A stretch of DNA of 64,000 nucleotides from an uncultured Lachnospiraceae bacterium (GTDB lineage Bacteria; Bacillota; Clostridia; Lachnospirales; Lachnospiraceae), in NCBI GenBank assembly GCA_934320845.1, contig CAKRFU010000005.1, positions 1 to 64,000 on the forward strand, read 5' to 3'. A program made the position numbers and the translations under genes. A model generated the notes under the pieces. The model saw only the letters and a program-made list of their open reading frames with translations. It was not told the origin of the DNA and ran no database searches. Positions 25,437 through 35,144 of the stretch are shown piece after piece. Position 1 is the first letter of the stretch. Every line of letters begins with the position of its first letter.

Positions 25437-27155
25437 TCATTCCGTAAATAACTTTGCTTCTCTTATAACAAGACTCTTGTTTTTCTGCCAGATTGAAGGA
25501 AACTCATTTGCCGATAATGGACACGCCTTCTTTCCAATCTCCAGCGTTATGCTTGGTATTCCTTTCTTATACATGGCATATTCTCTCAAGTTTCCGATAT
25601 TTTTCTTTTTGGAATGCTCATTTACGTTTTCCTCATAACTGCTGCTGTCTGCATATCCTGTTATTTTTTTCGCAAGATTATACATTTTAGTGACAACAGG
25701 CTTAACACTGCCTTTTGCCTCACCAAAAAGTATCGAACCTGTTGCATGATAATTTATAAGACCTTTTAATGTTCCTGAATTCTTCATCTTTTCAAGAAAA
25801 GCAGTTATTGCTCTAGTTTCCGGTTCACTGTTTACAGACTCACCCGTGTATCCGTCACTTCCCCTTTTTCCACCGTATTTTGCAATGTAATTATAATTAA
25901 AATTCTTATTCAAATCAACGCCTCTTGCATTGGCTTTCCAATACTTGGTGCCGCCCACAGCTTTCATTTTTCTTAAAGCTTTTCTCAATGTACTGTTTCT
26001 TATACCAGACATTCCAAACTGTGAAATTGTAACGCCATCGGGATTTGCCATTGGGATGTAATGTATGGCAATTTTGTTCAATACACCCGCTGTAGCCTCA
26101 GACGCATTTTTATTATTGTGATTTTTCAGATAATCTTCTATCTGAGCCATGCAAAGCTGTGCTGTCATGTATTCTCTTGCATGAAGTGCACCTATCACTA
26201 TAAGCGAACGTCCTGAACCGGTATTTCCTATCACAACATCATAAAGCTTTCTGTTGTCACATGAATTTCCTATTGTTCTCACACTCACATATCTGGAATA
26301 TGTTCTCTTAAGCAAAGATATGTCAGCACTCATCTCTGTATATGTATATTTTTGATGTGACGTATTTACAATCTTTTTTGTTGTAAAACATGTACCTCTG
26401 TTATTTGAACTGTACTTTGTTTTTGAAGCTATATTTATTGATTTTATTATGTACTTATAATTTTTACCTGTACTTATATTTTTATCTACAAAGCGTGCCT
26501 TTTTTGAACTTCCTATTACTTTATATTTTCCCTTACCGCTCTGTCTGTAAATCTGAAAACTTTTAGTATGTCTGCCACGTTTCCATGTGATAAGCACTTT
26601 GTCATCTGACAGCTTTGTGTATCTGATTTTCGATGCCTTTACAGGTTTACAAATTGTAACCCTCTTTGACTTAGAAACTCTCTTTTTCCCTTTAAGAGCA
26701 GTAATTCTTACATGATAAACTTTTCCATCATCAATTTTAAAAATATATGTGCGTTTTTTTCTGCTAAGTTTTACTATCTTTTTCAATCCTCCAGAAATTT
26801 TAATTTTATACCTGTCAATGTTTTTTATGCTGTTCCATCTCAACCTGACATGTTTTTTGCCGTGTTGAGATGCTCTTACTGTAAGCACCTGTTTTTTTGC
26901 CGGCTTTTTAACAGGCTTTTTCGTTGGCTTTGAAGTCGGTTTCGGAGTTGGCTTACTCGTCGGTTCAGGTGCTGGTGTTTCTTCTATAGCAGGAGGAGTT
27001 GCAGTAATTGCATCACCTGTAGCAGCCGATAAATCAAAATATTTAGTATCTGATATCTTTTTATTATCAGCAGATACATAAGTCATGTCTGTAATACTTC
27101 CACAAATAAGTGCCATAATAAGAAAAAGTGATATTATTGATTTATTTTTGTTCAA
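25437..27155 (-). CDS. Secreted M14 zinc carboxypeptidase with Pro/Lys linker
   Basis: A protein of 572 residues. Residues 1-28 look like a signal peptide, followed by a Thr/Pro/Lys stretch of repeated KPTSKPT units and one or two fibronectin-type III-like beta domains (VRLRWNSIKNIDRYKI, VLITWKRGRHTKSFQIY). The C-terminal half is a peptidase M14 domain. HAREY supplies the first His and Glu zinc ligands, LINYHATGS the second His, NPDGV and ARGVDLNKNFN the substrate-binding loop, and SITLEIG the catalytic Glu. It may trim peptidoglycan peptides (gamma-D-glutamyl-diaminopimelate type) or dietary peptides outside the cell; this is inference. It is monocistronic with its own promoter. Confidence 0.92.
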   Translation of the reverse strand: MNKNKSIISLFLIMALICGSITDMTYVSADNKKISDTKYFDLSAATGDAITATPPAIEETPAPEPTSKPTPKPTSKPTKKPVKKPAKKQVLTVRASQHGKKHVRLRWNSIKNIDRYKIKISGGLKKIVKLSRKKRTYIFKIDDGKVYHVRITALKGKKRVSKSKRVTICKPVKASKIRYTKLSDDKVLITWKRGRHTKSFQIYRQSGKGKYKVIGSSKKARFVDKNISTGKNYKYIIKSINIASKTKYSSNNRGTCFTTKKIVNTSHQKYTYTEMSADISLLKRTYSRYVSVRTIGNSCDNRKLYDVVIGNTGSGRSLIVIGALHAREYMTAQLCMAQIEDYLKNHNNKNASEATAGVLNKIAIHYIPMANPDGVTISQFGMSGIRNSTLRKALRKMKAVGGTKYWKANARGVDLNKNFNYNYIAKYGGKRGSDGYTGESVNSEPETRAITAFLEKMKNSGTLKGLINYHATGSILFGEAKGSVKPVVTKMYNLAKKITGYADSSSYEENVNEHSKKKNIGNLREYAMYKKGIPSITLEIGKKACPLSANEFPSIWQKNKSLVIREAKLFTE

Positions 27156-27199
27156 AACAATTTCCTTCCTTCCAATGTATTTAATAAATACGCCTGAAT

Positions 27200-27229
27200 A
27201 TTATACACCTAATAAATAAAAATACGCAA
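27200..27229 (-). promoter_or_regulatory. Promoter of the M14 carboxypeptidase gene
   Basis: On the minus strand, TTGCGT (27229-27224) and TATAAT (27205-27200) are separated by 18 bp, with an extended TG before the -10. It sits in the divergent gap between the carboxypeptidase and the plus-strand DUF378 gene. Confidence 0.6.
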
Positions 27230-27330
27230 CCCAAAAATCGTGCTGAAACTTTTTACAATTTTTTCCAACGAATATTTTAAACAGACATCACGCATAATAG
27301 AAATAAATCAAAAATGAATGGAGGCATATT

Positions 27331-27537
27331 GTGAAAACATTAGATTATATTTTACTGACACTTGTTGTAATTGGCGCAGTCAACTGGGGACTTATAGGTT
27401 TCTTAAGATTCGACCTTGTAAGAGTCTTATTCGGAGATATGACTATACTTTCGAGAATTATATATGCCGCAGTAGGCATTGGTGGACTTTACGCCATCAG
27501 TTATTATGGACGTATACGCTCTGCCGGAGAATATTAG
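27331..27537 (+). CDS. DUF378 family small membrane protein
   Basis: A protein of 68 residues with two hydrophobic helices (YILLTLVVIGAVNWGLIGFL and a second around IIYAAVGIGGLYAISYY). The NWGL motif in the first helix is characteristic of DUF378, a widespread bacterial membrane family of unknown function. The GTG at 27331 follows GGAGG. It is one of only two plus-strand genes, divergent from the carboxypeptidase and convergent with the D-Ala-D-Ala carboxypeptidase, with a shared bidirectional terminator downstream. Confidence 0.9.
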   Translation: MKTLDYILLTLVVIGAVNWGLIGFLRFDLVRVLFGDMTILSRIIYAAVGIGGLYAISYYGRIRSAGEY

Positions 27538-27570
27538 TGTACTGTTGATATTTCTAAAAATAATAAAAAA

Positions 27571-27627
27571 AGTCCATCTATATGATATACCAAACCTTAA
27601 CAGGCTCATCATATAGATGGGCTTTTT
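27571..27627 (+). terminator. Bidirectional rho-independent terminator
   Basis: A 16-bp stem (27571-27586 with 27608-27623, G-T pairs only as exceptions) is followed by TTTTTATTTTTT on the plus strand and, on the minus strand, by a matching run from the A-rich 27562-27571. It serves both the DUF378 gene and the convergent gene at 27633. Confidence 0.92.
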
Positions 27628-27632
27628 ATTTT

Positions 27633-28610
27633 TTATCTATTTTCCATTTCTAGCAAATGACTCATCTGAGAATACAAACTAAAAGAATCACTGGCATGCA
27701 TTACCACCGATATATAATCTTTGCCATTGTCATTCTTTGTATACAATATAAGATTTGAACCCGCCATTGATGTTGTACCGGTCTTACCGCCTATAACCGT
27801 AACACCCTCCGGAGCTTTTGCACTTCCAAGAAGGTATTTGTCTGTCGACGAAAACCATAATGTCTTTTTAGAACCATCTGCACCTTTAAATTCTGCTTTA
27901 TAAGAAGACTGGTTTATTATGTCCATAAATACATCATAATTTAGCAGCTCATGGAATACAAGATAAAGGTCATACGGCGTCGTATAATGATTATCATCAT
28001 GAAGTCCGTGAGGATTGACAAAATTTGAACCTGAACATCCAAGACTCTTTACTTCTTTATTCATTAGCTGTGCAAACTTTTCAACACTTCCCGATATATG
28101 TTCAGCTATAGCGATGCCTGCATCATTACCTGAACATATTAAAAATGAATATAAGAGCTTTTTCAAAGTAATTTTATCACCCTCGGCAAAACCACATAGC
28201 TTTGCTCCATATTCTGTAATATGCGTAGCATTATATCCGATTGTTACCACATCATCGAGATTTCCATATTTTAATGCTACAAGTGCTGTCACAATTTTTG
28301 TTGTACTTGCCGGATACATTTTCTGATATATATTATCAGCATAGAGCATTTTGTTATCCGTATTATCAAAGATAAGTGAAGCACCCGCAGTCATAAACGA
28401 ATCTTTTTCTGACTGCTTTTTCTTTGGAACAACACATATATTTGAAGAAAAAAGCTGCTGCTCTTTCGTTCCAAACACACTTTGCTCGTTCTGTGGCAAA
28501 GCAACATCATAGTTATTGAATATTGATACATCCGTCTGACATCCGGTCAGCACAAACGATGCTATCAATGCAAGAGAAATAATCCTGCACCTTTTTTTTA
28601 TTATATTCAT
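27633..28610 (-). CDS. D-alanyl-D-alanine carboxypeptidase, lipoprotein
   Basis: A serine D,D-carboxypeptidase (peptidase S11, PBP5/DacF type) that removes terminal D-Ala from peptidoglycan stem peptides. It has about 325 residues. The N-terminus has a signal with lipobox LTGC, so it is likely anchored as a lipoprotein, unlike many homologues that use a C-terminal helix. The catalytic triad motifs are in order: STTK (in YPASTTKIV), SGN and KTGT. There is no clear C-terminal membrane anchor. The ATG at 28610 is preferred; a GTG four codons upstream is also possible. Confidence 0.94.
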   Translation of the reverse strand: MNIIKKRCRIISLALIASFVLTGCQTDVSIFNNYDVALPQNEQSVFGTKEQQLFSSNICVVPKKKQSEKDSFMTAGASLIFDNTDNKMLYADNIYQKMYPASTTKIVTALVALKYGNLDDVVTIGYNATHITEYGAKLCGFAEGDKITLKKLLYSFLICSGNDAGIAIAEHISGSVEKFAQLMNKEVKSLGCSGSNFVNPHGLHDDNHYTTPYDLYLVFHELLNYDVFMDIINQSSYKAEFKGADGSKKTLWFSSTDKYLLGSAKAPEGVTVIGGKTGTTSMAGSNLILYTKNDNGKDYISVVMHASDSFSLYSQMSHLLEMENR

Positions 28611-28641
28611 GCCTGTAACCACGAAAATAAACCTTTTAAGC

Positions 28642-29049
28642 TTATAATCCTTCCTTTTTTAATATTTCACGCCACTCGAGGTCTCCTCTGTCGAGGGCTT
28701 TTATAAGCAACTCTGCCGTAGCCAGATTTGTCGCAAACGGAATGTTATATGTGTCACATAAATGAATAACATTATTAACATCCGGTTCATGTGATTTTGG
28801 TGATAAAGGATCACGCAAAAAGATAACCATATCTATCTGATTGTGCTCTATCTGTGACGCAAGCTGTTGTTCTCCACCAAGATGTCCCGCAAGATATTTA
28901 TGAATATTTAAATTCGTCACCTCTTCTATAAGGCGGCCTGTTGTACCCGTCGCATAAATATCATGTTTACTCAAAATGCCTCTGTATGCAATGGCAAAAT
29001 TCTGCATAAGTATTTTTTTTGCATCATGTGCAATTAATCCAATGTTCAT
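28642..29049 (-). CDS. mgsA: Methylglyoxal synthase
   Basis: Converts dihydroxyacetone phosphate to methylglyoxal and phosphate, a glycolytic bypass that relieves sugar-phosphate stress. It has 135 residues. The start NIGLIAHDAKK, then ATGTTGRLIEE for phosphate binding, the block GHLGGEQQLAS, and the catalytic Asp in FLRDPLSPKSHEPD all match. The ATG at 29049 (after GGGGTG) is preferred to the upstream ATG. It lies 46 bp after rodA, in the shape-gene operon, an arrangement common in Clostridia. Confidence 0.97.
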   Translation of the reverse strand: MNIGLIAHDAKKILMQNFAIAYRGILSKHDIYATGTTGRLIEEVTNLNIHKYLAGHLGGEQQLASQIEHNQIDMVIFLRDPLSPKSHEPDVNNVIHLCDTYNIPFATNLATAELLIKALDRGDLEWREILKKEGL

Positions 29050-29095
29050 CTTATTCACCCCTGTTTTTAATCTTATCATTTATTATCCATATATC

Positions 29096-30316
29096 TTAAA
29101 TATCCAGCCCAATCTCGTCAATCTCATCTTCCTCTGAAGGATTAAGATTTCTCATGGTAAATCCTTCCTTACTTGATTTGGCAGGCTGTATACCTATGTT
29201 CATAACTAACCCTATCCCTATCATAGCCGATATCATGGAACTTAAACCATTGCTTATAAAAGGCAGTGGAAGTCCCGTATTTGGAAAGATAAAAGTTACT
29301 ACACATATATTCGCAAATACCTGAAACATAAACATGGCAGATACCCCGACAGCTATCATCTTTCCAAGATAATCCTGTGCTTTCTTTGCTACCATAAAAC
29401 ATTTAAATATAACTATTGCAAACAACAATAATACCAAACAACATCCCAAAAATCCAAATTCTTCTCCAACAACAGACCATATAAAATCGCTTTCCCTGAT
29501 ACCTACACCATTGTAAGTTCTGCTTTCAAGACCTTTTCCCCCATCCTGAATAAATTTACCGTAAAGCTGTCCTGATGCTATTGCTTTAATAGCTGAGTTC
29601 TGCTGCCAATTTAAGTTGTCAGCATTTGGATAAGTGTCAGGATGAAGCCATGCCTGTATTCTGTTATACTGATAATTGTGCAGTATTAAATTGCCCGGTA
29701 TCTGTACATACCATGCCAGAAAGCCACATATCGGTACTAACGCTATGAGTATCGGCACAATAATCCGATATGATACCTCACCGATAAATATCATGACACA
29801 CATTATAAATACACCGACAAGACTTGACGACAAATCAGGCTGTGTCAAAATTGCAAGTACCGGAATTGCTGAGACAACGCAGACTTTTACCAATGTCGAT
29901 ACCTTGTCCAGTTTTGAATGAAGCCTTGAAAATAATGCCGCCAGTGTGATTATCAGTATTATTTTCATAAGTTCAGTCGGCTGGAATGTGATAGGTCCAA
30001 GCTTTATCCATCTGTATGCTCCGGTGTAATTGTCAGTTCCCAAAGGTGTGTGTACGGCAAGTGTAAGTAAAATACCTGCTATATAGTATACAACACAGAA
30101 CTGGCATATAAAATGGTAATCTATAACAGATACAATTGCCACAATAATAAGTCCCAATATCAATCCAACTAACTGGCCTTTCATAAGAGAAGCACCTTTT
30201 GTCGTACCTCCGGCCATTCTTACACAATATAAACCCAATATACAAAGTATAATTACTACACATAAAAGTGAAAAATTATACTTTTTCCAGTCGTACTGCC
30301 TGATTCGGTTAATCAT
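29096..30316 (-). CDS. rodA: SEDS glycosyltransferase RodA
   Basis: A peptidoglycan polymerase of the SEDS family that works with PBP2 in the elongasome to extend the lateral wall. It has 406 residues and about ten membrane helices. The large loop holds WLHPDTYPNADNLNWQQNSA and GGKGLESRTYNGVGIRESDF with IWSVVGEEFGFLG, hallmarks of RodA/FtsW; the catalytic Asp is in the NGVGIRESDFIWSVVGEE region. The C-terminus carries NTGLPLPFISNGLSSM. Placement between minE and mgsA and near PBP2 and mreBCD favours RodA over FtsW. Confidence 0.94.
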   Translation of the reverse strand: MINRIRQYDWKKYNFSLLCVVIILCILGLYCVRMAGGTTKGASLMKGQLVGLILGLIIVAIVSVIDYHFICQFCVVYYIAGILLTLAVHTPLGTDNYTGAYRWIKLGPITFQPTELMKIILIITLAALFSRLHSKLDKVSTLVKVCVVSAIPVLAILTQPDLSSSLVGVFIMCVMIFIGEVSYRIIVPILIALVPICGFLAWYVQIPGNLILHNYQYNRIQAWLHPDTYPNADNLNWQQNSAIKAIASGQLYGKFIQDGGKGLESRTYNGVGIRESDFIWSVVGEEFGFLGCCLVLLLFAIVIFKCFMVAKKAQDYLGKMIAVGVSAMFMFQVFANICVVTFIFPNTGLPLPFISNGLSSMISAMIGIGLVMNIGIQPAKSSKEGFTMRNLNPSEEDEIDEIGLDI

Positions 30317-30339
30317 TACAACTCATCCTAACCTTTCCT

Positions 30340-30624
30340 TTATTTGCGGAAGTTTCTTGAGCCCTCCTTAATAGGAATATTCGCCAAAAGCGCATTAACT
30401 GTTCCCGATGATTCGTCAAGTTCCGTCTTTGTTACTTTTATATCAAGTCCCTCCGTATCAATATCAACATACTTTGAAATAACTTGAATAATATCATTTT
30501 TCATCTGCTCCATCAACTCCGGCGAACACACTGCCCTGTCCGATGTGATGGCTACCTTTAATCTCCTTTTTGCAACATCGCTGCTGCTCTCGGAGCTCCT
30601 AAAAAAATTTGAGAAAATGCCCAT
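30340..30624 (-). CDS. minE: Cell-division topological specificity factor MinE
   Basis: Stimulates MinD ATPase and drives pole-to-pole dynamics, which keeps MinCD inhibition away from midcell. It has 94 residues. A short amphipathic N-terminus (GIFSNFFRSS) for membrane contact is followed by RLKVAITSDRAVCSPELMEQ, the contact-helix and anti-MinCD region. The second ATG (30624) of a double ATG has the better spacing from GGAGG. It lies 39 bp after minD. Having MinE rather than only DivIVA suggests an oscillating Min system. Confidence 0.93.
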   Translation of the reverse strand: MGIFSNFFRSSESSSDVAKRRLKVAITSDRAVCSPELMEQMKNDIIQVISKYVDIDTEGLDIKVTKTELDESSGTVNALLANIPIKEGSRNFRK

Positions 30625-30663
30625 CATGCTCCTCCATAAAATTTCTAATTTAAAATTTAGTAT

Positions 30664-31455
30664 TTAATTCTTTTTGAAAATTGCTGATAATTTCTGGAAA
30701 AATCCTTCCTTAACATCAAGGTTCAAATAAGGAACATCTTCTCCCATAACTCTCTTACATATATTCATATATGCCTGTCCTGCAAGGCAGTTAGAGCCTA
30801 CTAAAGGTTCTCCATTGTTTGTCGATGTGATAATGTGTTCATCATCAGGTACGATTCCTATAAGGTCAATGCCAAGTATATCCACAACATCGTCACTTGA
30901 CATCATATTACCCTCTTTAACCATATCAGATCTCAATCTGTTTACGATAAGATGGGTCTTTGATATTTCGTTTGCTTCGAGAAGTCCTATAATCCTGTCA
31001 GCATCTCTTACCGCAGATACCTCAGGTGTTGTGACAACTAATGCTCTGTCTGCACCTGCAATGGCATTCTGAAATCCCTGTTCTATCCCGGCAGGGCAGT
31101 CCATAATTATGTAATCATATTCATTCCTAAGTTCATCTGCAAGCTTTTTCATCTGTTCAGGACTTACTGCAGTCTTATCCTTTGTCTGTGCTGAAGGTAA
31201 CAGATACAGATTTTGATGTCTTTTATCCTTTATAAGTGCCTGCTTGATACGGCAGTTATTTTCAATTACATCTACAAGATTGTATACAATCCTGTTTTCG
31301 AGTCCCATTACAACATCAAGATTACGAAGTCCTATATCTGTGTCAATAAGAACAACTTTCTTTCCCTCCATCGCCAAACCTGTACCAAGATTGGCAGTCG
31401 TAGTTGTCTTTCCAACACCGCCTTTTCCGGATGTGACTACTATTACTTCTCCCAT
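30664..31455 (-). CDS. minD: Septum site-determining ATPase MinD
   Basis: A membrane-associated ATPase that recruits MinC. It has 263 residues. The deviant Walker A reads VTSGKGGVGKTTTTANLG, with DTDIGLRNLDVVMG for switch I and DCPAGIEQGFQNAIAGAD for switch II. The C-terminal amphipathic membrane-targeting helix is the final segment GFFQKLSAIFKKN. The ATG at 31455 follows AGGAGG. Gene order minC-minD-minE matches other bacteria. Confidence 0.98.
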   Translation of the reverse strand: MGEVIVVTSGKGGVGKTTTTANLGTGLAMEGKKVVLIDTDIGLRNLDVVMGLENRIVYNLVDVIENNCRIKQALIKDKRHQNLYLLPSAQTKDKTAVSPEQMKKLADELRNEYDYIIMDCPAGIEQGFQNAIAGADRALVVTTPEVSAVRDADRIIGLLEANEISKTHLIVNRLRSDMVKEGNMMSSDDVVDILGIDLIGIVPDDEHIITSTNNGEPLVGSNCLAGQAYMNICKRVMGEDVPYLNLDVKEGFFQKLSAIFKKN

Positions 31456-31531
31456 TTTTTGTTTCCTCCTGTTAAAAGAAATTTAATATTTTAATAATAA
31501 TTTTATCAAAAAAAACATTTCATGTCTACAA

Positions 31532-32206
31532 TTACAATTTTATATCGTCCATTACATCTTTATCCAATGTCTCGATATAAATGTTTCCATCCTCCAAAAA
31601 GGCAATCTTAGTCTCAGGTTTGTTCTTCCTTTTTAATTTTGCCGGTTTATCGGGTGCCCTTGCAATTACATCTGCTATTTTAATCTGCATCGGATTCATA
31701 TCAAGTGCAATCACGAACGCATTGCTGTTTCCTGTAGAACCTGCATATACCGTTCCGTTCAGTGAACCAAGTATTATTACATTTCCCTTAGATACCACTT
31801 TTGCACCGGCTTTCACATCTCCTATAACTATTATGCTTGTCTCTACGTCAAGAACCTGTCCTGAGCGAAGATTTCCTTTAAAAAACTGACCTGTATTGGC
31901 ATCCTGAATAGCAAATTTATTTTCTACTGCTTTTGAAAACTGTTCCTCTTTTGCAGGATCATCAAGTGCTATACACACTATATTGAGATGACAATTTTCA
32001 TGTATTATTGAAATAATTTCTTCCTGCTGTTCATCATCAAGTATTCTTCCCTGAAAACTTATTGCTTTCGATGCTTCTCCCAAAAACTCATCGGATGAAC
32101 GAAACTTTTCTGCAACATCTTTTTTCAACTGCTCATATGGAATAGAACTGTCGAGTGCAAGAATCAGTCCTGATTTTGTTCCCTTGATAACAACTGTCTC
32201 TTTCAT
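31532..32206 (-). CDS. minC: Septum site-determining protein MinC
   Basis: An FtsZ polymerisation inhibitor activated by MinD. Of 224 residues, the N-terminal domain (1-100) binds FtsZ. The C-terminal domain is a right-handed beta helix with the typical RSGQVLDVETSIIVIGDVKA and GSLNGTVYAG turns and a MinD-binding face. The ATG at 32206 follows GGAGG. It lies 22 bp after the PBP2 gene. Confidence 0.96.
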   Translation of the reverse strand: MKETVVIKGTKSGLILALDSSIPYEQLKKDVAEKFRSSDEFLGEASKAISFQGRILDDEQQEEIISIIHENCHLNIVCIALDDPAKEEQFSKAVENKFAIQDANTGQFFKGNLRSGQVLDVETSIIVIGDVKAGAKVVSKGNVIILGSLNGTVYAGSTGNSNAFVIALDMNPMQIKIADVIARAPDKPAKLKRKNKPETKIAFLEDGNIYIETLDKDVMDDIKL

Positions 32207-32228
32207 TTGTTTTCACCCTCCTTATTCT

Positions 32229-35108
32229 TTAATCTATATGTGATGTACTTGATTCAGGCAGCTTAACAGAGCCTGACACTTTTTTCTTAGCTTTTGAACC
32301 TTTCTTTCCAAAATAATATTTGTACACATCTCTTGCTGTCTGCGCCGCATTTGAAGAAGCATATCCATTTGGAATTACACATGTAACTGAAATTTCCGGC
32401 TTTTTATACGGAGCATAAGATATAAAATATGCATGGTTCGCATGAAATTTACTCTGCTGTGCGGTACCCGTTTTTCCTGCAATTGTTGCTTTTACATTCT
32501 TAAACATAAAACTTATGGAGCTTCTTGAACCATTCACAACAAGATTCATTCCCCTGTGTACCGCATCCCATGAAGACTGCTTGATATTTACTTTATTTCT
32601 CACTTTAGCTTTGTTGTTTAAAACTGTCTTTCCATTAACATTTTTAATCTTATCTACAAGTGTAAGATCATAGCATGTTCCACTGTTTGCGACAGTTGTC
32701 ACATATCTTGAAAGCTGTGACGGTGTATATGCGTGTGTATCCTGACCGATTGCAGCTCTTACTGCATCTGTTGTTGCAAAATGAGGTGAAATCTCAGGAA
32801 TTTCAACACCTGATTTGTCGGTCAGTCCAAATTTCTTTGCATATTTTTTTAGCCTTGCTATACCTCTCGGATAATTTATGCTGCCGGAAGATGTCTTTCC
32901 GGAAAGCATATATCCCACTTTGTAGAAGAAGTAGTTACATGACACTTCAATAGCCGATGAAACCGTAAGGTCTCCATGAGAAACCGTACTCCAGCACTTA
33001 GCAGGATGGTCTATATCTGAAAATACCGTATGGTCATATATATGTGTGGAAGGTGATATTACTCCCTCCTCAAGTCCCGTAATAGATGATATTACTTTAA
33101 ATGTTGAACCCGGAGCCATCTCCTGCATAGTCGGTCTGTTTAAAAGCGGTGATGATGAATTTTCAATAAGCTTTTTATTGTAATATTCTGAATCAACCTT
33201 ATTTGCCATCTTATTATTGTCATAGCTTGGGTATGTGACCATAGCCTTTACATCACCTGTCTTTACATCAGTCACCACAAGTGAGCCTGAACACGGCTCA
33301 AGTCCTAAATCCCCCGGTGTAATCTGAAGTTTCTTTATCTGTTTGATAATATATGAATATGGTGATAATGCTCCTGTCTGCAGATTTGTGTAATCTGTAT
33401 CACTTTTTTTGACAGCTTTTTGATCCATAAGCAAAAGACATGTGTCCTTGCCTGAAAGTTCATAATGATGAATCAAATATCCATAAATCAGTTTTGCAAA
33501 TCCCGTGTCATTCTTTATATTTTTGAAACCGTATTCTAAGAGTTTTCCGTAAATTTCTTCTGATGTGTAATATCCGCTTTTTATGTCAAGTTTCTCCTGA
33601 TCTATCCACTGTTTTGAAATGGCATATTGTAAAAACTGACTGAGACTTGTATTGCCTTTTACAAAACCTTTGTAGACAGAATCTTTGGTATCTACCTGAT
33701 TTACAAGCACAATGCTGTTTTTCTTGAGCAGTTCGTAAAAATAGTCAAGGAAATCATTCATATCATCTGAAATCTTATTTGACCCTTTTGTATAATTAGC
33801 TGCAAGGTGCTTTTTCATATCAGATATAATGCTTTTAGATTTACTTTTAAATTTCTGATATGTCTTTTTCTCCAAAGAGGTCGCCTTTTTATCAGTAAAG
33901 TGAGTTACATCTATAATATTGTTCTTATATAAAGCCTCATATACATCATATATTGGAATTTTTATATCTGTCGAGTTTGTTCCCTTAGAGCCGGCACTCG
34001 AACTGTTGTTTATCCTGCTTATAAGAACTCCGGCAAGATTTTCTTCCAAAAGATTATAACATTCCTCCTGAAGCTTCGCATCTATAGTCAGATATAAATC
34101 ATCACCCGCTGTCGGGCTTATTGTTTCATCAACTGAAACAACGCGGCTTGTACTTGAATTTATACTCAGCTTTTCTTTACCTTTTTTTCCCTTAAGATAA
34201 TCCTCGTACACGCTTTCAAGTCCTGAAATACCTACCTGATCATCTGTCGTATAATCTGTCTTTGCATCTTTTTTCTTTATCTGTTCAAGTTTTTCGGATG
34301 TTATTGCCCCGGTATAACCCAGCATATGTGCAAAATACCTGCTCTTATTGTAAACTCTCTTTGTATCATCACTTATATTTACACCTATAAGTTCATCATT
34401 ATTTTCTTTTATTGCCGCAACAGTTTTATCATTTACGTTTTGAGCAATTGTAATAGGAAGATATTTCTGATACCTGTTTATAAATATTGCATATCTGATA
34501 TCAAGAATTTTGATTGCAATTTTATCGTCATACTTATCCGATATATTAAATTTCGGACTCTGTGAACTCATATCATATCTCAAAAATTCATATATATCTT
34601 TTGCTGTCGCATCCATAAACTTTTTATTTTCTTTTTTCTTCAAATCGCTGACAGTTATTGAGTACACCTCTGCCTTATATCTGAGCAGAGTATTTCCCGA
34701 CACGGTAAATTCAGGCTCACCATTATCGTTGAGCTTTAAATATGAGTCTACGGACAATGTTCCTCCGTTGCTCTCTATGACACGGATAAGTTTATATATC
34801 ATGTCATTTTTTTCTTCCGATGTCATTTTTGCTGTTGCATCTGTCTCCTCATATGTTACATTGTGTGACAGCTTGTTATATGCAAGCAGCACTCCGTTAC
34901 AATCATATATATTTCCTCTTGTAGCTTTTATCGTCCTGGTTTTCTGTGTACTCTTCTGAGCCTCACTTGTATATTTTTCACCATCGACAATCTGTAACGT
35001 AAATAGACGATTCCCAATAATGGCAAAAAATATGGTATATATTATGACGATTATCGCAATACGGGAATTAAATAATCTTCTTAGATAATCTTTAATTGTT
35101 TCCCACAT
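32229..35108 (-). CDS. mrdA: Penicillin-binding protein 2 (elongation transpeptidase)
   Basis: A membrane-anchored D,D-transpeptidase paired with RodA in the elongasome. It has 959 residues, well above the 600-700 of the classical protein. One N-terminal helix (IAIIVIIYTIFFAIIGNRLF) is followed by the dimerisation domain and a long Lys/Ser-rich insertion of roughly 250 residues before the transpeptidase domain. Active-site motifs are in order: STFK (APGSTFKV), SCN (EVSCNYFF), KTGT (AGKTGTAQQ). The ATG at 35108 (after AGAGG) is preferred over the TTG two codons upstream. The long insertion may be a feature of Lachnospiraceae PBP2. Confidence 0.94.
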   Translation of the reverse strand: MWETIKDYLRRLFNSRIAIIVIIYTIFFAIIGNRLFTLQIVDGEKYTSEAQKSTQKTRTIKATRGNIYDCNGVLLAYNKLSHNVTYEETDATAKMTSEEKNDMIYKLIRVIESNGGTLSVDSYLKLNDNGEPEFTVSGNTLLRYKAEVYSITVSDLKKKENKKFMDATAKDIYEFLRYDMSSQSPKFNISDKYDDKIAIKILDIRYAIFINRYQKYLPITIAQNVNDKTVAAIKENNDELIGVNISDDTKRVYNKSRYFAHMLGYTGAITSEKLEQIKKKDAKTDYTTDDQVGISGLESVYEDYLKGKKGKEKLSINSSTSRVVSVDETISPTAGDDLYLTIDAKLQEECYNLLEENLAGVLISRINNSSSAGSKGTNSTDIKIPIYDVYEALYKNNIIDVTHFTDKKATSLEKKTYQKFKSKSKSIISDMKKHLAANYTKGSNKISDDMNDFLDYFYELLKKNSIVLVNQVDTKDSVYKGFVKGNTSLSQFLQYAISKQWIDQEKLDIKSGYYTSEEIYGKLLEYGFKNIKNDTGFAKLIYGYLIHHYELSGKDTCLLLMDQKAVKKSDTDYTNLQTGALSPYSYIIKQIKKLQITPGDLGLEPCSGSLVVTDVKTGDVKAMVTYPSYDNNKMANKVDSEYYNKKLIENSSSPLLNRPTMQEMAPGSTFKVISSITGLEEGVISPSTHIYDHTVFSDIDHPAKCWSTVSHGDLTVSSAIEVSCNYFFYKVGYMLSGKTSSGSINYPRGIARLKKYAKKFGLTDKSGVEIPEISPHFATTDAVRAAIGQDTHAYTPSQLSRYVTTVANSGTCYDLTLVDKIKNVNGKTVLNNKAKVRNKVNIKQSSWDAVHRGMNLVVNGSRSSISFMFKNVKATIAGKTGTAQQSKFHANHAYFISYAPYKKPEISVTCVIPNGYASSNAAQTARDVYKYYFGKKGSKAKKKVSGSVKLPESSTSHID

Positions 35109-35144
35109 GTACAAACCTCTCTTTCAGAAAGCAGGTTTTTAATT

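Noticed and set aside
27238..27330. Riboswitch-like leader of the DUF378 gene
   Set aside because: No stable pairing or known motif was found; only a ribosome site and AT-rich sequence.
33770..33790. TTTGACCC match inside the PBP2 gene
   Set aside because: Only a half-match within coding sequence, without the paired arm.
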